From Collinsella aerofaciens (GTDB lineage: Bacteria; Actinomycetota; Coriobacteriia; Coriobacteriales; Coriobacteriaceae), in assembly GCA_905213325.1 (NCBI GenBank), contig CAJMHW010000014.1, positions 1 through 50,177 of the forward strand: 50,177 nucleotides of DNA, written 5' to 3'. Position 1 is the stretch's first letter, and every line of letters begins with the position of its first letter. This document shows positions 16,746-25,187 of this stretch, one piece after another. The translations under genes were made by a program, and so were the position numbers. The notes beneath the pieces were generated by a model, which saw only the letters and a list, made by a program, of their open reading frames with translations, made no database searches and was not told the origin of the DNA.

Positions 16746-17480
16746 TTACGCAAGCCCCAGGTGCGACTTGACCTCGGCGGCACGACGACGGGACACCGGT
16801 ACCGTCGAGTTCACGCGGTCGAGCCTGAGCTCCATCAACCCCGTGGAGCCAATCTCAACATTGTGCACGTCTTCCAAATTGACCAGGTAGCTGCGATGAA
16901 CGCGAATAAAGCCCTCGGAGTCCAAGCGACGCTCGAGCGAAGAGATCGACTCATTGATCAGGTACGTTCCCTCGGCGCAGATGGCGTTGCAAAAATCGGC
17001 GCGCGCCTCAAAGTAGCAGACGTCTGCGGCGGGAATGAACACCTTTTTGCCCCCGCGGTCCACCGTCAGACGCAAAGGCTGGCGCGGAGCATGGATAACA
17101 CGACGGGCACCCAAGGCTGCCTCGATCTTGTCGAGTGCCTTTGACAGGCGTGCGTCCTCGACCGGCTTGACGACATAGTCGACCGCATCGAGGTTATACG
17201 CATCAGCGGCAAATTCGGCAAACGCCGTCACAAACACAACCACCGGCGGCGTCTTTAGGTTCTGCAGCGTCTCGGCAAGCTCAATTCCCGAGCGACCGGG
17301 CATGGTAATGTCTAAAAACAACACGTCGGGCTTGTTCGACAGAATCGACTCCACGGCTTCGGTGACATTGCCCGCCTCGGCAATCTAACCCACACGCGTA
17401 TCCTTTTCCAACAGATAGCGTAGCTCAGCCCTAATTGGAGGCTCGTCATCAACCACCAAGATGTTCCAGCCTTCGGACAT
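16746..17480 (-). pseudogene. LytTR-type response regulator (pair 2) with in-frame amber codon
   Basis: Reading from the ATG at 17480 (GAGGGG upstream) gives a normal receiver start (ILVVDDEPP), but codon 32 is TAG (plus positions 17385-17387). The same frame then continues without a further stop to 16746. That part holds the phospho-acceptor D57 (FLDITMPG), VVKP and a complete LytTR domain (FIRVHRSYLVNL). Without the stop the product would be 244 residues, matching its paralogue at 10860-11576. CAG (Gln) to TAG is the simplest explanation. Restart at a GTG (17352-17354) would lose the acidic pocket. It may be a true null allele, a sequencing error, or suppressed. It lies 38 bp after its kinase. 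Confidence 0.85.
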
Positions 17481-17518
17481 ATGTGCTTCCCCTCTTTTTC
17501 TCTCAATCCAACCGCGTG

Positions 17519-18904
17519 CTACGCCGTCAACGGCGCCGGCTCATGCGGCTCGCCGTTCAGCTCGACGATGACCTGCGTTCCCACGCCCTCCTGGGACTTC
17601 ACGCGCATGCCGGAATCTTCTCCGTAAAAGAAATGGATGCGCTGAAGCACGTTGAAGAGCGCCAGGCCGCAACCTCGCTTGACGGAGCCGTCGGCGGTAA
17701 TGCTCTCGGGCTCCTCCAAGCGATGCCGCTCAAACAGATGCGCGCAGACCTCTTCGCTCATACCGATGCCATCGTCCTCGACGATGATCTCCAAACCGTC
17801 ATCGGTCTCGAAAGCCCTAACATGAATAGAAAGCGGCTCGGTCTCGCGCTGCGCGTGCTTGATGCAGTTTTCGAGCAACGGCTGCAAGATAAACGGCGGC
17901 ACCATGCAATCGCGCACCTCAAAGTCGATATCGACCGAGACGCGCAGACGGCCGTCGCCATAACGAGCCTGCATAAGATTGATATAGCGAGTGCCCTGTT
18001 CCACCTCGTGCTCGAGCGTGGTGAGCGTATCGGAATCAGAAAGCGTCTGACGGTAGTAATTGGAAAAGTCGATCAGCAGCGACCTGGCCTTGTCCGGCTC
18101 GGTACGCACGAGCGACACGATGGTGCTGATGGTGTTAAACAGAAAATGAGGATCGACCTGCGATTGCAAGGCGCGCAGCTCCACGCGGGCCGTAAGCTCG
18201 TCCTGGCGCTCGAGCTCAAAGCTCGCAAGCTGCGTGGAAATGAGGTCGGCAAAGCCCGAGGCAAGCGCCGTCTGGCGCATATCGATGCTGCTCAGACGGG
18301 GATAATACAGCTCGAGCGTGCCCACGCAATGCCCGCGCACGGTAAGCGGTGCGACAATACCGGCGCGCAGGCGCGGAAAGTAGCCACCTGTCTCGGTCGA
18401 GGCATCGCGCGAGAACACGCTTTGCTCACCGCTGTTGATCACGTTGAGCGTAGTCCGCAGCACCACCGGGGTGCCCGCGGGGCATTTTGCCGAGTCCTCG
18501 CCCCAGCTTGCCAACACCTGCTTGCCGTCGGTAAAGCAGATGGCAGAGGCGATAGTTTCGGACAGGATGATCTTAGAGGCGCCCAGGGCAGCTTCGGGCG
18601 TAAGGCCGCGCGACGTGTAGGCGAATATTTTTGAAGCGATGGCGAGCGTGCGGTCGGTTGCGCTCGATGTGAGGTCGTCGGGAACGACAAAGACGTACGA
18701 GAAGAAGAAGCACAGCATGACCAAGCCGGCAATGACGACAACGGCCGGAACGGGATTGGGATTATCGGTTAGATCCCAGATGAGCAGCAGGATAAGCAGC
18801 GGAACGACAATACCGAGCAAGATGGCTTGAACCACATGCTGAGCGGTACGAAAGACCTTGGTAGAGTTGTAGCTCTTGCCCAGAATCAGCCTATTGAGAT
18901 CCAC
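17519..18904 (-). CDS. LytS/YehU-type sensor histidine kinase (pair 2)
   Basis: The protein has 461 residues from a GTG start. The sequence AAGGAG-ATGACG-GTG places the ribosome-binding site six bases before the GTG but directly against the ATG at 18910, which decides the start. Two membrane helices (about 22-45 and 53-75) precede a GAF-like region, then LQSQVDPHFLFNT with phospho-histidine H253, ENCIKHA and DDGIGM of the ATPase domain. It has the same architecture as the kinase at 11649-12992, so the two pairs are paralogous. Its cognate regulator downstream carries an amber codon. Confidence 0.92.
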   Translation of the reverse strand: MDLNRLILGKSYNSTKVFRTAQHVVQAILLGIVVPLLILLLIWDLTDNPNPVPAVVVIAGLVMLCFFFSYVFVVPDDLTSSATDRTLAIASKIFAYTSRGLTPEAALGASKIILSETIASAICFTDGKQVLASWGEDSAKCPAGTPVVLRTTLNVINSGEQSVFSRDASTETGGYFPRLRAGIVAPLTVRGHCVGTLELYYPRLSSIDMRQTALASGFADLISTQLASFELERQDELTARVELRALQSQVDPHFLFNTISTIVSLVRTEPDKARSLLIDFSNYYRQTLSDSDTLTTLEHEVEQGTRYINLMQARYGDGRLRVSVDIDFEVRDCMVPPFILQPLLENCIKHAQRETEPLSIHVRAFETDDGLEIIVEDDGIGMSEEVCAHLFERHRLEEPESITADGSVKRGCGLALFNVLQRIHFFYGEDSGMRVKSQEGVGTQVIVELNGEPHEPAPLTA

Positions 18905-18937
18905 CGTCATCTCCTTCTTACCGACGCACCCCATAGC

Positions 18938-18963
18938 AATAAAGAGGGCCGCAAGCGACCCTC
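18938..18963 (-). terminator. Intrinsic terminator after the amidohydrolase
   Basis: On the minus strand GAGGGTCGC and GCGGCCCTC form a stem with one G-U pair, followed by TTTATTG. It lies about 60 bp past the amidohydrolase stop codon and about 34 bp before the kinase GTG. Confidence 0.75.
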
Positions 18964-18967
18964 TCCA

Positions 18968-18980
18968 TTGCATTATGCAA
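18968..18980. promoter_or_regulatory. 13-bp palindrome TTGCATTATGCAA
   Basis: A perfect palindrome about 64 bp upstream of the kinase gene. It contains the 9-mer ATTATGCAA that also occurs at 37923 and three times at 49154-49188. A regulator site is possible; the identity is unknown. Confidence 0.4.
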
Positions 18981-19022
18981 TCAAATACTGTGTTTTACAT
19001 CAAGCCATCGATGAACGGTAGC

Positions 19023-20300
19023 TTAGGCGCTGTACTTGTTTGCCTCGCCGAAGGTGCCGCCCTCGACAATCCAGCCGTCCTTCATGATGACGTCCATGTT
19101 GTCGGTGTTGAGCACGTGGATGTCGGCGGCGACGTCACCGTTGACGACCAGCAGGTCGGCGCACTTGCCGGCCTCGATGGACCCGGTCTCGTCCTCGATG
19201 TGGCACATCTTGGCACCGTTGAGGGTGGCGCAGGTGATGGTCTCGACCGGAGTGAAGCCGATCTTGTCGACGAACTCGTACATCTCCTCGATGGAGCAGG
19301 TGCCGTACGGGGTGACGAAGGAGAAGGAGTCGGAGCCGATCGTCATGACGACGCCGCGCTTCTTGGCCTCGCGCAGGCAGTCGTAGTTGCGCTGCAGCTC
19401 CTTCTCGACCAGGGTGCCCTCGTACTTGTCGTGCAGCTCGGGGACGTAGACGGGCGGATAGGTGGCGTACCAGGTGGGCAGGAAAGCGATCGTCGGGGTG
19501 AAGAAGGTGCCCTGCTCGGCCATGAGGTCCATGGTGCGCTCATCGATATCGAAGCCGTGAATCAGCTGCTCGCAGCCAAAGCGAACGGAATCGTAGGCAG
19601 CGGCGTGGTTGTTGTAGCAGTGGCTCCACACGGGGATGCCGACCATCTTTGCCTCTTCGACCACGGCCTGGATCTCCTCGGAGCAGTAGTGCTGGTCGCG
19701 GCCGGAGTCCCAGCGCCAGATGCCGCCACCGGTAGCCCAGATCTTGATGGCATCGGGGTTCTCACGCAGGCGACGGCGGACGGCCTTGCGCAGATCCCAA
19801 GGACCGTCGACCTGATCGCCCCAGGGGTGCGATTCCTTGTTGAGCTCCTGGCTGCAGTGGTGGGAGTCGCCGTGGCCGGCAACGCGGCAGAAGCCAAGGC
19901 CGGTGGCCAGAACGCGCGGGCCCTTGAAGACGCCCTTGTCGATGCAGTCACGGATCTGGATACCAAAGCGGCCGATCTCGCAGACGGTGGTGAGGCCGTG
20001 GGTGAGGCAGTCGTAGGCCTGCTTGACGGCGACGGCCTGCTTCTCGAGGAGCGGCTGCATGACCCAGTCGGTGTCATCGTCGGTCAAGTTGCCCGAGAAG
20101 TGCAGGTGGGTGTCGATCAGGCCGGGAAGGACGGTCTTGCCGGCGGCGTCGATGACCTCAACGCCCTCGGGAAGGTCCTGCATGGCGCCGGCGTACTCGA
20201 TCTTGCCGTTGTCATCGACGAGAACGAGGGAGTTCTCGACCGGCTCGGCACCGGTACCGTCGATGAGCTTGCCGCCAACGATTGCATACTTAGTGGACAT
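19023..20300 (-). CDS. Metal-dependent amidohydrolase (imidazolonepropionase-like)
   Basis: This 425-residue hydrolase of the amidohydrolase superfamily has DTHLHF (H65, H67), the carboxylated-lysine candidate in IKIWATGGG (near 190), SHCYNN and IHGF histidines, and the catalytic Asp in GSDSF. The sequence resembles the imidazolonepropionase/Xaa-Pro dipeptidase branch. The substrate is unknown but should contain a C-N bond in a ring or amide. AAGGAGGA lies upstream of the ATG. It is downstream of an amino-acid permease and probably co-transcribed, suggesting uptake and cleavage of one amino-acid derivative. Confidence 0.88.
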   Translation of the reverse strand: MSTKYAIVGGKLIDGTGAEPVENSLVLVDDNGKIEYAGAMQDLPEGVEVIDAAGKTVLPGLIDTHLHFSGNLTDDDTDWVMQPLLEKQAVAVKQAYDCLTHGLTTVCEIGRFGIQIRDCIDKGVFKGPRVLATGLGFCRVAGHGDSHHCSQELNKESHPWGDQVDGPWDLRKAVRRRLRENPDAIKIWATGGGIWRWDSGRDQHYCSEEIQAVVEEAKMVGIPVWSHCYNNHAAAYDSVRFGCEQLIHGFDIDERTMDLMAEQGTFFTPTIAFLPTWYATYPPVYVPELHDKYEGTLVEKELQRNYDCLREAKKRGVVMTIGSDSFSFVTPYGTCSIEEMYEFVDKIGFTPVETITCATLNGAKMCHIEDETGSIEAGKCADLLVVNGDVAADIHVLNTDNMDVIMKDGWIVEGGTFGEANKYSA

Positions 20301-20382
20301 GGTTCCTCCTTATGGATCCATATAGTGGGCGAGGCCGTGTTGGGTTAAGGCCTCACAAAGCTACCCAAGTGGCGCCGGGTTC

Positions 20383-20411
20383 GGTGCGCGGAAGAGAGGG
20401 GCCCGCGCACC
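20383..20411 (-). repeat. Intercistronic hairpin between permease and amidohydrolase
   Basis: GGTGCGCGG/CCGCGCACC is a perfect 9-bp stem with an 11-nt loop and no T-tract. It lies 21 bp past the permease stop codon. It may stabilise the upstream mRNA or adjust expression between the two genes. Confidence 0.5.
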
Positions 20412-20431
20412 TGATCCGCCCCGGCTCGGCG

Positions 20432-21883
20432 TTACTTTTTGCGGGAATTGGTGAAGGCCATGAGAGCCAGGCCGACGGCCAGCCAGCCAATCACGATACT
20501 CCACTCCACCATGTTGAGGGAGGCGGGAGAGAACGGAATCACGAGCAGGCCGATGATGATGGCGCAGGCAGCGATAGCGAGGCCGATGCCAAACTTGCCG
20601 CCGGGCACCTCGTAGGGACGAGGCAGGTCGGGCTCGGTGAAGCGCATGCGCAGGCAGGCGAGGGCGACCATGCCGCAGGAGAAGATGAAGGCGAGAGCCG
20701 ACACGTTGGTCAGAGGGATGAGCATGTTCTTGCCCAGGAACGGACCGACGACGGTGATGACGCCCAAGACGACGCAGGCAAGCTTGGGAGCGCCGGACTT
20801 GGGGTCGACCTCGGCGAACTGCTCGGGCAGCTGGCCCTTGCGGCCCATGGCGAGCATGATGCGGCTCGTGGCGCCGTAGAAGGAGTTCATCGGACCCATG
20901 GGTCCAAGCGTAGCGATGACGAGCATGGCCAGGTACAGGAGCATGTTGATGCCCTTGAGGCAGGCGAGCGCGGGAACCGGGCTCTTAACGAACTCATGCC
21001 AGTCGAGGATGGTGCCGAACGAGTAGATACAGACCATGTAGAAGCCGCCGGCGGCCAGCAGTGCCAGGGAGATGATCTTGCCGAACTTGTTCCAGTTGAG
21101 GCCCTCGGCTGCTTCCTCAGCCTGCTGAGGAATGGTGTCGAAACCGGCGTAGAAGAACGGAGTCAGAACCAAGACCGACACGATGCCGGCGAACAGGCTG
21201 GTGCTTTCGGTAGCGGCCTTGCCGCCGCCAGCGCCGGTGACCTGGGAGAACACAGGCATGGCATTGTCCGGCGAGCCGGTGAACAGCGAGACGCCCATGG
21301 CGAGCAGCATGCCGCAGAGCAGGGCCTTGGTCAGGAAGGCCTGGAGTTTGGCGGCCGAGCTGGCACCGCGGAAGTTGAGGAAGATGACGTAGACTGCAAA
21401 GCCGAGCGCGATCAGCGTCGGGAACAGGTAGACGTCGGCCCCCAGGATGGTGTAGAGCTTGACGGCGCGCAGCCACTCAAGGCCGGGCAGGCTGCCGAAC
21501 ATCTCGGACACGAGGGTCGAAATGGCGATGGCCTCCCACGGGCACAGGATGCCGTTGCCCAGGGCCAAAAGCCATCCGGTGATGTAGCTCAGCGTACGGC
21601 CAAAGCTACGATCGACATACTCGACGATGCCGCCCGAGATGGGGATAGCAGCCGTGAGCTCACCGAAAACAGCTCCGACGGGCACGAGGAAGATTGCACC
21701 CAAGAGGAATGCGATCATAGCGGGAACGGGACCGCCGCCCACGACCATCCAGTCGCCGACCTGCAGAACCCAACCGGTACCGATGATGGCACCGAAACCG
21801 ATGGTGAAGAAGTTCCAGAGCGAAAGCGTTTTCTTCATGCCGCCGTTATCCTCGACTGCAACTTCTGCGTTCTTGTCCGCCAT
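20432..21883 (-). CDS. APC-family amino-acid permease
   Basis: The protein has 483 residues and about 12 membrane helices. FTIGFGAIIGTGW is the helix-1 substrate-binding segment typical of APC transporters, followed by GELTAAIPISGG of helix 3. The ATG has AGGAGGGG upstream; a 13-codon extension lies on that site and is rejected. The N-terminal 27 residues are hydrophilic. It probably imports an amino acid, amine or derivative that the downstream amidohydrolase processes. It is read divergently from the C39-like peptidase gene. Confidence 0.92.
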   Translation of the reverse strand: MADKNAEVAVEDNGGMKKTLSLWNFFTIGFGAIIGTGWVLQVGDWMVVGGGPVPAMIAFLLGAIFLVPVGAVFGELTAAIPISGGIVEYVDRSFGRTLSYITGWLLALGNGILCPWEAIAISTLVSEMFGSLPGLEWLRAVKLYTILGADVYLFPTLIALGFAVYVIFLNFRGASSAAKLQAFLTKALLCGMLLAMGVSLFTGSPDNAMPVFSQVTGAGGGKAATESTSLFAGIVSVLVLTPFFYAGFDTIPQQAEEAAEGLNWNKFGKIISLALLAAGGFYMVCIYSFGTILDWHEFVKSPVPALACLKGINMLLYLAMLVIATLGPMGPMNSFYGATSRIMLAMGRKGQLPEQFAEVDPKSGAPKLACVVLGVITVVGPFLGKNMLIPLTNVSALAFIFSCGMVALACLRMRFTEPDLPRPYEVPGGKFGIGLAIAACAIIIGLLVIPFSPASLNMVEWSIVIGWLAVGLALMAFTNSRKK

Positions 21884-22019
21884 TGTTCCCCTCCTTTCCT
21901 TTTTGACGCCCCTTGGCGTCACCCCTTGCGCGATCCGTTTTGCCGCGCGCTTTTATTCCGTGGCTCTAAGATACGGCCTTGGCACAGCTGCGCCGCTTGT
22001 AGCTCGACCGAAGGCAGAA

Positions 22020-22067
22020 CTGCAAAACGAACGGCGCCGTTTTTGGGACGAACGGCACAGTTTGCAG
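22020..22067. promoter_or_regulatory. Operator-like repeats upstream of the permease operon
   Basis: Outer arms CTGCAAA (22020-22026) and TTTGCAG (22061-22067) enclose two direct copies of ACGAACGGC at 22027 and 22048, 21 bp apart (two helical turns), and the palindrome AACGGCGCCGTT. It lies about 137 bp upstream of the permease start in a 360-bp divergent gap (21884-22243). I see no other clear element there and no convincing promoter. Confidence 0.5.
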
Positions 22068-22243
22068 CCCATTGTTGCCGCCCGCCCGACGGGCGTACGC
22101 TCATCGGACGCATATAGAGATGTTTTTGAGGCCGTGTGTTTTGCGCCTTTCGTACCGTTTACCGAGCTTTTGACGCGCAGACCCCTTTGTTGCACATCTT
22201 TTTTGTAGGATAGACAGGTTATACATGAGACAAGGCGGTACGA

Positions 22244-23278
22244 ATGGCATACGGATACAACGACGGTGATCAACGGCGACAAAGTGTTCGCCTTGCTGGC
22301 CGTACCACGCCGACGCCCAGAAGGGCCACGAGCAGCAATCCGCAACGCCCTCAAGAGCAACCCAGTCCTTCGTCTCGGCAGCAGACAAGCAGAACACGGC
22401 AGAGCGGCCGTCCGAGTACGGCCACAAGCGCGCAGCAAGATAGCCGCTTGGGCGCGCGCACTCGACAGCGTCAGGCCGAGGTTCCGCAACTGCGCCGCAA
22501 CGGCGCACGTCAGCCCGGCATCCATATCAACCGCTTCTTTTCGCATCCCCAAGGCGGACGCGACGGCAAGCCTTACCGCTCGACATCGTACGTGAATGCC
22601 CCCGCCCTGTCAGCTCGTCGACTTCGCCTCGCACTGTGCTCTATCCTCACCTGTCTGGTCTTTGTGCTTATGAGCTCCTGTATGTCCCACGGCTCGGCCG
22701 GCCTCGATCCAACCGCCGAGGACAAGCTGCTCAAGGCCCCCGTCGCGCCCGGTTATTCTTTCGCCTTTTCGACCCCGCGCTCGCAATGGCAAGCCGGCAC
22801 GATGCCCCATATCTATCAGATCGACCCTGCATGGTCGGAGCTGCCTTACGCCGGCGGTACCATCCGCCAAAATGCTTGCGGGCCTACGTGCCTCACCATG
22901 GTCTATATCTTTAAGACGGGACGCACCGATATGACTCCCGTCGATATGTGCGCGCTTTCCGAGGCAGGCAATTACGCCCCCACCGGTGCAACCGAATGGT
23001 CGTTTATGACGAGCGGTGCGTGGCAGTTGGGACTTAACGGAACGGAGCTTCATAACGATCGCGACTCGATGACTCAGGCGCTGCGTTCGGGAGCGCCCGT
23101 CATCGCCGCCGTTCGGCCGGGCACCTTTACCAACGTGGGCCACTACATTGTACTTTACGGTATTGACGACGCCGACCAGATTGAAGTCTTCGATCCCAAC
23201 TCGGCCAGCCGCAGCGCCCGACGCTGGGGCGTCGTAGAGGTCCTCAACGAAGTCGAAGCCATGTGGGCCTACTACTAG
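22244..23278 (+). CDS. Membrane-anchored C39-like cysteine peptidase
   Basis: This 344-residue protein has an unusual layout. A long basic, Gln/Arg/Ser/Pro-rich disordered segment (1-120) precedes one membrane helix (about 126-146), then a peptidase_C39_2-like domain. The candidate catalytic residues are Cys212 in QNACGPTC, His300 in GHYIVLYGID and Asp317 in FDPNS. The basic N-terminus should stay inside and the peptidase outside. A Cys near the end of the helix (LMSSC) hints at a lipobox but lies too deep for a classic signal peptide. Only a weak ribosome-binding site (AAGGCGG) is seen. The substrate is unknown. Confidence 0.82.
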   Translation: MAYGYNDGDQRRQSVRLAGRTTPTPRRATSSNPQRPQEQPSPSSRQQTSRTRQSGRPSTATSAQQDSRLGARTRQRQAEVPQLRRNGARQPGIHINRFFSHPQGGRDGKPYRSTSYVNAPALSARRLRLALCSILTCLVFVLMSSCMSHGSAGLDPTAEDKLLKAPVAPGYSFAFSTPRSQWQAGTMPHIYQIDPAWSELPYAGGTIRQNACGPTCLTMVYIFKTGRTDMTPVDMCALSEAGNYAPTGATEWSFMTSGAWQLGLNGTELHNDRDSMTQALRSGAPVIAAVRPGTFTNVGHYIVLYGIDDADQIEVFDPNSASRSARRWGVVEVLNEVEAMWAYY

Positions 23279-23287
23279 TCATTGGGC

Positions 23288-23630
23288 ACTCATTGGGGAC
23301 AGACTTAAATGAGTGGTCGTCGGGGACAGTCTTACGGACGCCGGCCGAGAGCAGACGAAAAGGGCCATCCCGAACTGCTTGGAACTGCCAGCACGGAAAG
23401 CGCATCCTGCTTTGGGGCCCAATAGCGGGATGCGCTTTCCGTTAGCGGCCCGTTTGGGAAACTAGGGACCGCTTTTCGACAAAAATCCGGGATGCATTTT
23501 CCGATTGAGGGCCTCAAGGGAAACCGCACCCCATGTTGGACGCTCATTCTGGGATGTGCTTTCCGCAGTTGATCGATGCGGCCTTTAAGGACTGTCCCAA
23601 GCTGCCGGCAGGAAAGGAACGTCCCCAAGT
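23288..23630. mobile_element. MITE-like intergenic element with tandem 62-bp units
   Basis: One end reads ACTCATTGGGGACAG and the other, in reverse complement, ACTTGGGGACGTTCC, resembling terminal inverted repeats. Inside, GGGATGCGCTTTCCG-like words start at 23427, 23489 and 23551, exactly 62 bp apart. CGGAAAGCGCATCC (23394-23407) pairs perfectly with the first. The end sequence recurs at 29394-29476. There is no transposase inside, so it would be non-autonomous. It fills the 453-bp gap 23279-23731 together with the following terminator. Confidence 0.6.
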
Positions 23631-23681
23631 GCCGGGTTTCCGCAGCCTGCAATGCTCCTCATGAACAGCCGCCTCAATAAC

Positions 23682-23715
23682 AAAAGCCCCCGCGGCCGAA
23701 GTGAACTGCGGGGGC
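23682..23715 (-). terminator. Intrinsic terminator of the beta-glucoside operon
   Basis: GCCCCCGC and GCGGGGGC form a perfect 8-bp stem with a 14-nt loop, followed on the minus strand by TTTTGTTATTG. It lies 17 bp past the glycosidase stop codon. Confidence 0.85.
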
Positions 23716-23731
23716 AACAGACCTGCAAGGG

Positions 23732-25186
23732 TTAACTCAAGTCCTCGCCATTTGATGCAATGACCTTTTGATACCAGCAGAAGCTGTCCTTTCGGTAGCG
23801 ATCGAACGTGCCTTTGCCCGTATCATCGGCATCGACATAAACAAAGCCATAGCGCTTCTTCATCTGCCCCGTCGAGGCCGATACCAGATCGATACAGCCC
23901 CACGGCGTGTATCCCATCAGGTCAACACCGTCCTCGACAATTGCATCGCGTAGCGCAAGAATATGCCTGCGCAGGTAATCAATATGATACGCATCGTGGA
24001 CTTTGCCGTCTTCCAGCGCATCGAGTCCGCCCACACCGTTCTCAGCGATAAAGAGCGGAAGATGGTAACGATCGTGGTAGCCGGCAAGCGTCACGCGCAA
24101 ACCCAGCGCATCGATCTGCCATTTCCAAGCAGTCTCTTTATCCTTGAGGTACGGATTGCGCAGCGTCGGGAACACGTTACCCTCCGCCTTCTCAGCGATC
24201 ACCTGGTCATCGGCGCACACCAAGCGCGAGCAATAGTACGAGAACGAGATGAAGTCGACGGTATGCTCGGCCAGATACTCCGTATCGCCTGGCTCAAAGG
24301 GCACGTGAACACCCTCTTTCTCGAGCGCACGCAGCTTCCAAGTAGGATAGGCGCCCGCAGCCATCACGTCAGTGTAGAAGTAGCGGCCGCGGTCCTCCTC
24401 ATACGCAAGCCATACGTCCTCGGGCGCACAACGGTACGGATAGGTCGCACCGGCAGCGATCATGCAGCCCACCTTGTTTGCGGGATCGATCTTGTGCAGG
24501 ATCTCGACAGCGCGAGCGCTCGCCATAAACATATGGTGCGAGAACGCCGCGGTCACGGCTGCACGGTCACGCTCATCCTCGAGCGTGACGCCCGCGTTGA
24601 GATAGGACAGCGCCACGCTGTTGATCTCGTTGAAGGTGAGCCAATAACGCACGAGGCCCTGGTACGCACGTCCGACGGTCTCGACGTAGTGCGCATACCG
24701 CTCGATCATCTCTCGGCTTTGCCAGCCACCATAACGCTCGACCAGAGCCAACGGATAGTCGTAGTGCGACAGCGTCACGAGCGGCTCGATTCCGTGCTCG
24801 CGCAGCGCCTCGAATACCTGACGGTAAAACTCCAAGCCCTCACCGTTGGGCTCGGCCTCCATCCCTGTGGGAAAAATACGGCTCCAACAAATTGAAAGAC
24901 GCAGGCACTTAAAGCCCATCTCGGCAAAGAGCTCGACGTCCTCGCGCCAATGATGGAAGAAGTCGTTGCCCCAACGGCATGGATACAGCCTGTCCGGATC
25001 ATCCACGGGCTTTTGCCTGCCAAACATCACATCCCAGCGGTCGGGACCCTGTGGAATCAGGTCGGAGTGCGACATACCGCGGCCGCCCTCGTTCCAGCCC
25101 CCTTCGGCCTGGTTGGCAGCGAGCGCGCCGCCCCACAAAAAGCCCTCGGGCATACCGGCAGCAGACGTTCTGTCAAAGTAACCCAT
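23732..25186 (-). CDS. Family 1 glycoside hydrolase, probable 6-phospho-beta-glucosidase
   Basis: This 484-residue enzyme has the GH1 acid/base E187 in TFNEIN and the nucleophile E382 in IAENGVGG. The segment SASTGQMKKRYGFVYVD (about 433-449) supplies the Ser, Lys and Tyr that bind the 6-phosphate in phospho-glucosidases, in agreement with the PTS genes next to it. It should hydrolyse cellobiose- or aryl-beta-glucoside phosphates in the cytoplasm. Its ATG follows the EIIC stop by 1 bp (TAGCATG) with a weak ribosome-binding site, so translation is probably coupled. Confidence 0.94.
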   Translation of the reverse strand: MGYFDRTSAAGMPEGFLWGGALAANQAEGGWNEGGRGMSHSDLIPQGPDRWDVMFGRQKPVDDPDRLYPCRWGNDFFHHWREDVELFAEMGFKCLRLSICWSRIFPTGMEAEPNGEGLEFYRQVFEALREHGIEPLVTLSHYDYPLALVERYGGWQSREMIERYAHYVETVGRAYQGLVRYWLTFNEINSVALSYLNAGVTLEDERDRAAVTAAFSHHMFMASARAVEILHKIDPANKVGCMIAAGATYPYRCAPEDVWLAYEEDRGRYFYTDVMAAGAYPTWKLRALEKEGVHVPFEPGDTEYLAEHTVDFISFSYYCSRLVCADDQVIAEKAEGNVFPTLRNPYLKDKETAWKWQIDALGLRVTLAGYHDRYHLPLFIAENGVGGLDALEDGKVHDAYHIDYLRRHILALRDAIVEDGVDLMGYTPWGCIDLVSASTGQMKKRYGFVYVDADDTGKGTFDRYRKDSFCWYQKVIASNGEDLS

Positions 25187-25187
25187 G

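Noticed and set aside
17385..17387. TAG as a recoded selenocysteine/pyrrolysine-type codon
   Set aside because: TAG would be pyrrolysine, found in methylamine-type enzymes; nothing supports recoding in a receiver domain, and Gln is the simple ancestral residue.
20312..22117. A 601-codon plus-strand open frame opposite the APC permease
   Set aside because: It is a shadow of the permease, with His/Glu/Gln-rich low-complexity protein and no recognisable fold.
22244..23278. Lipoprotein signal peptide in the C39-like protein
   Set aside because: The LMSSC sequence is after a 125-residue hydrophilic segment, which does not fit a cleavable lipoprotein signal.
23263..23445. Short plus-strand open frame after the C39-like gene
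   Set aside because: It lies within the MITE-like palindromes and has no ribosome-binding site.
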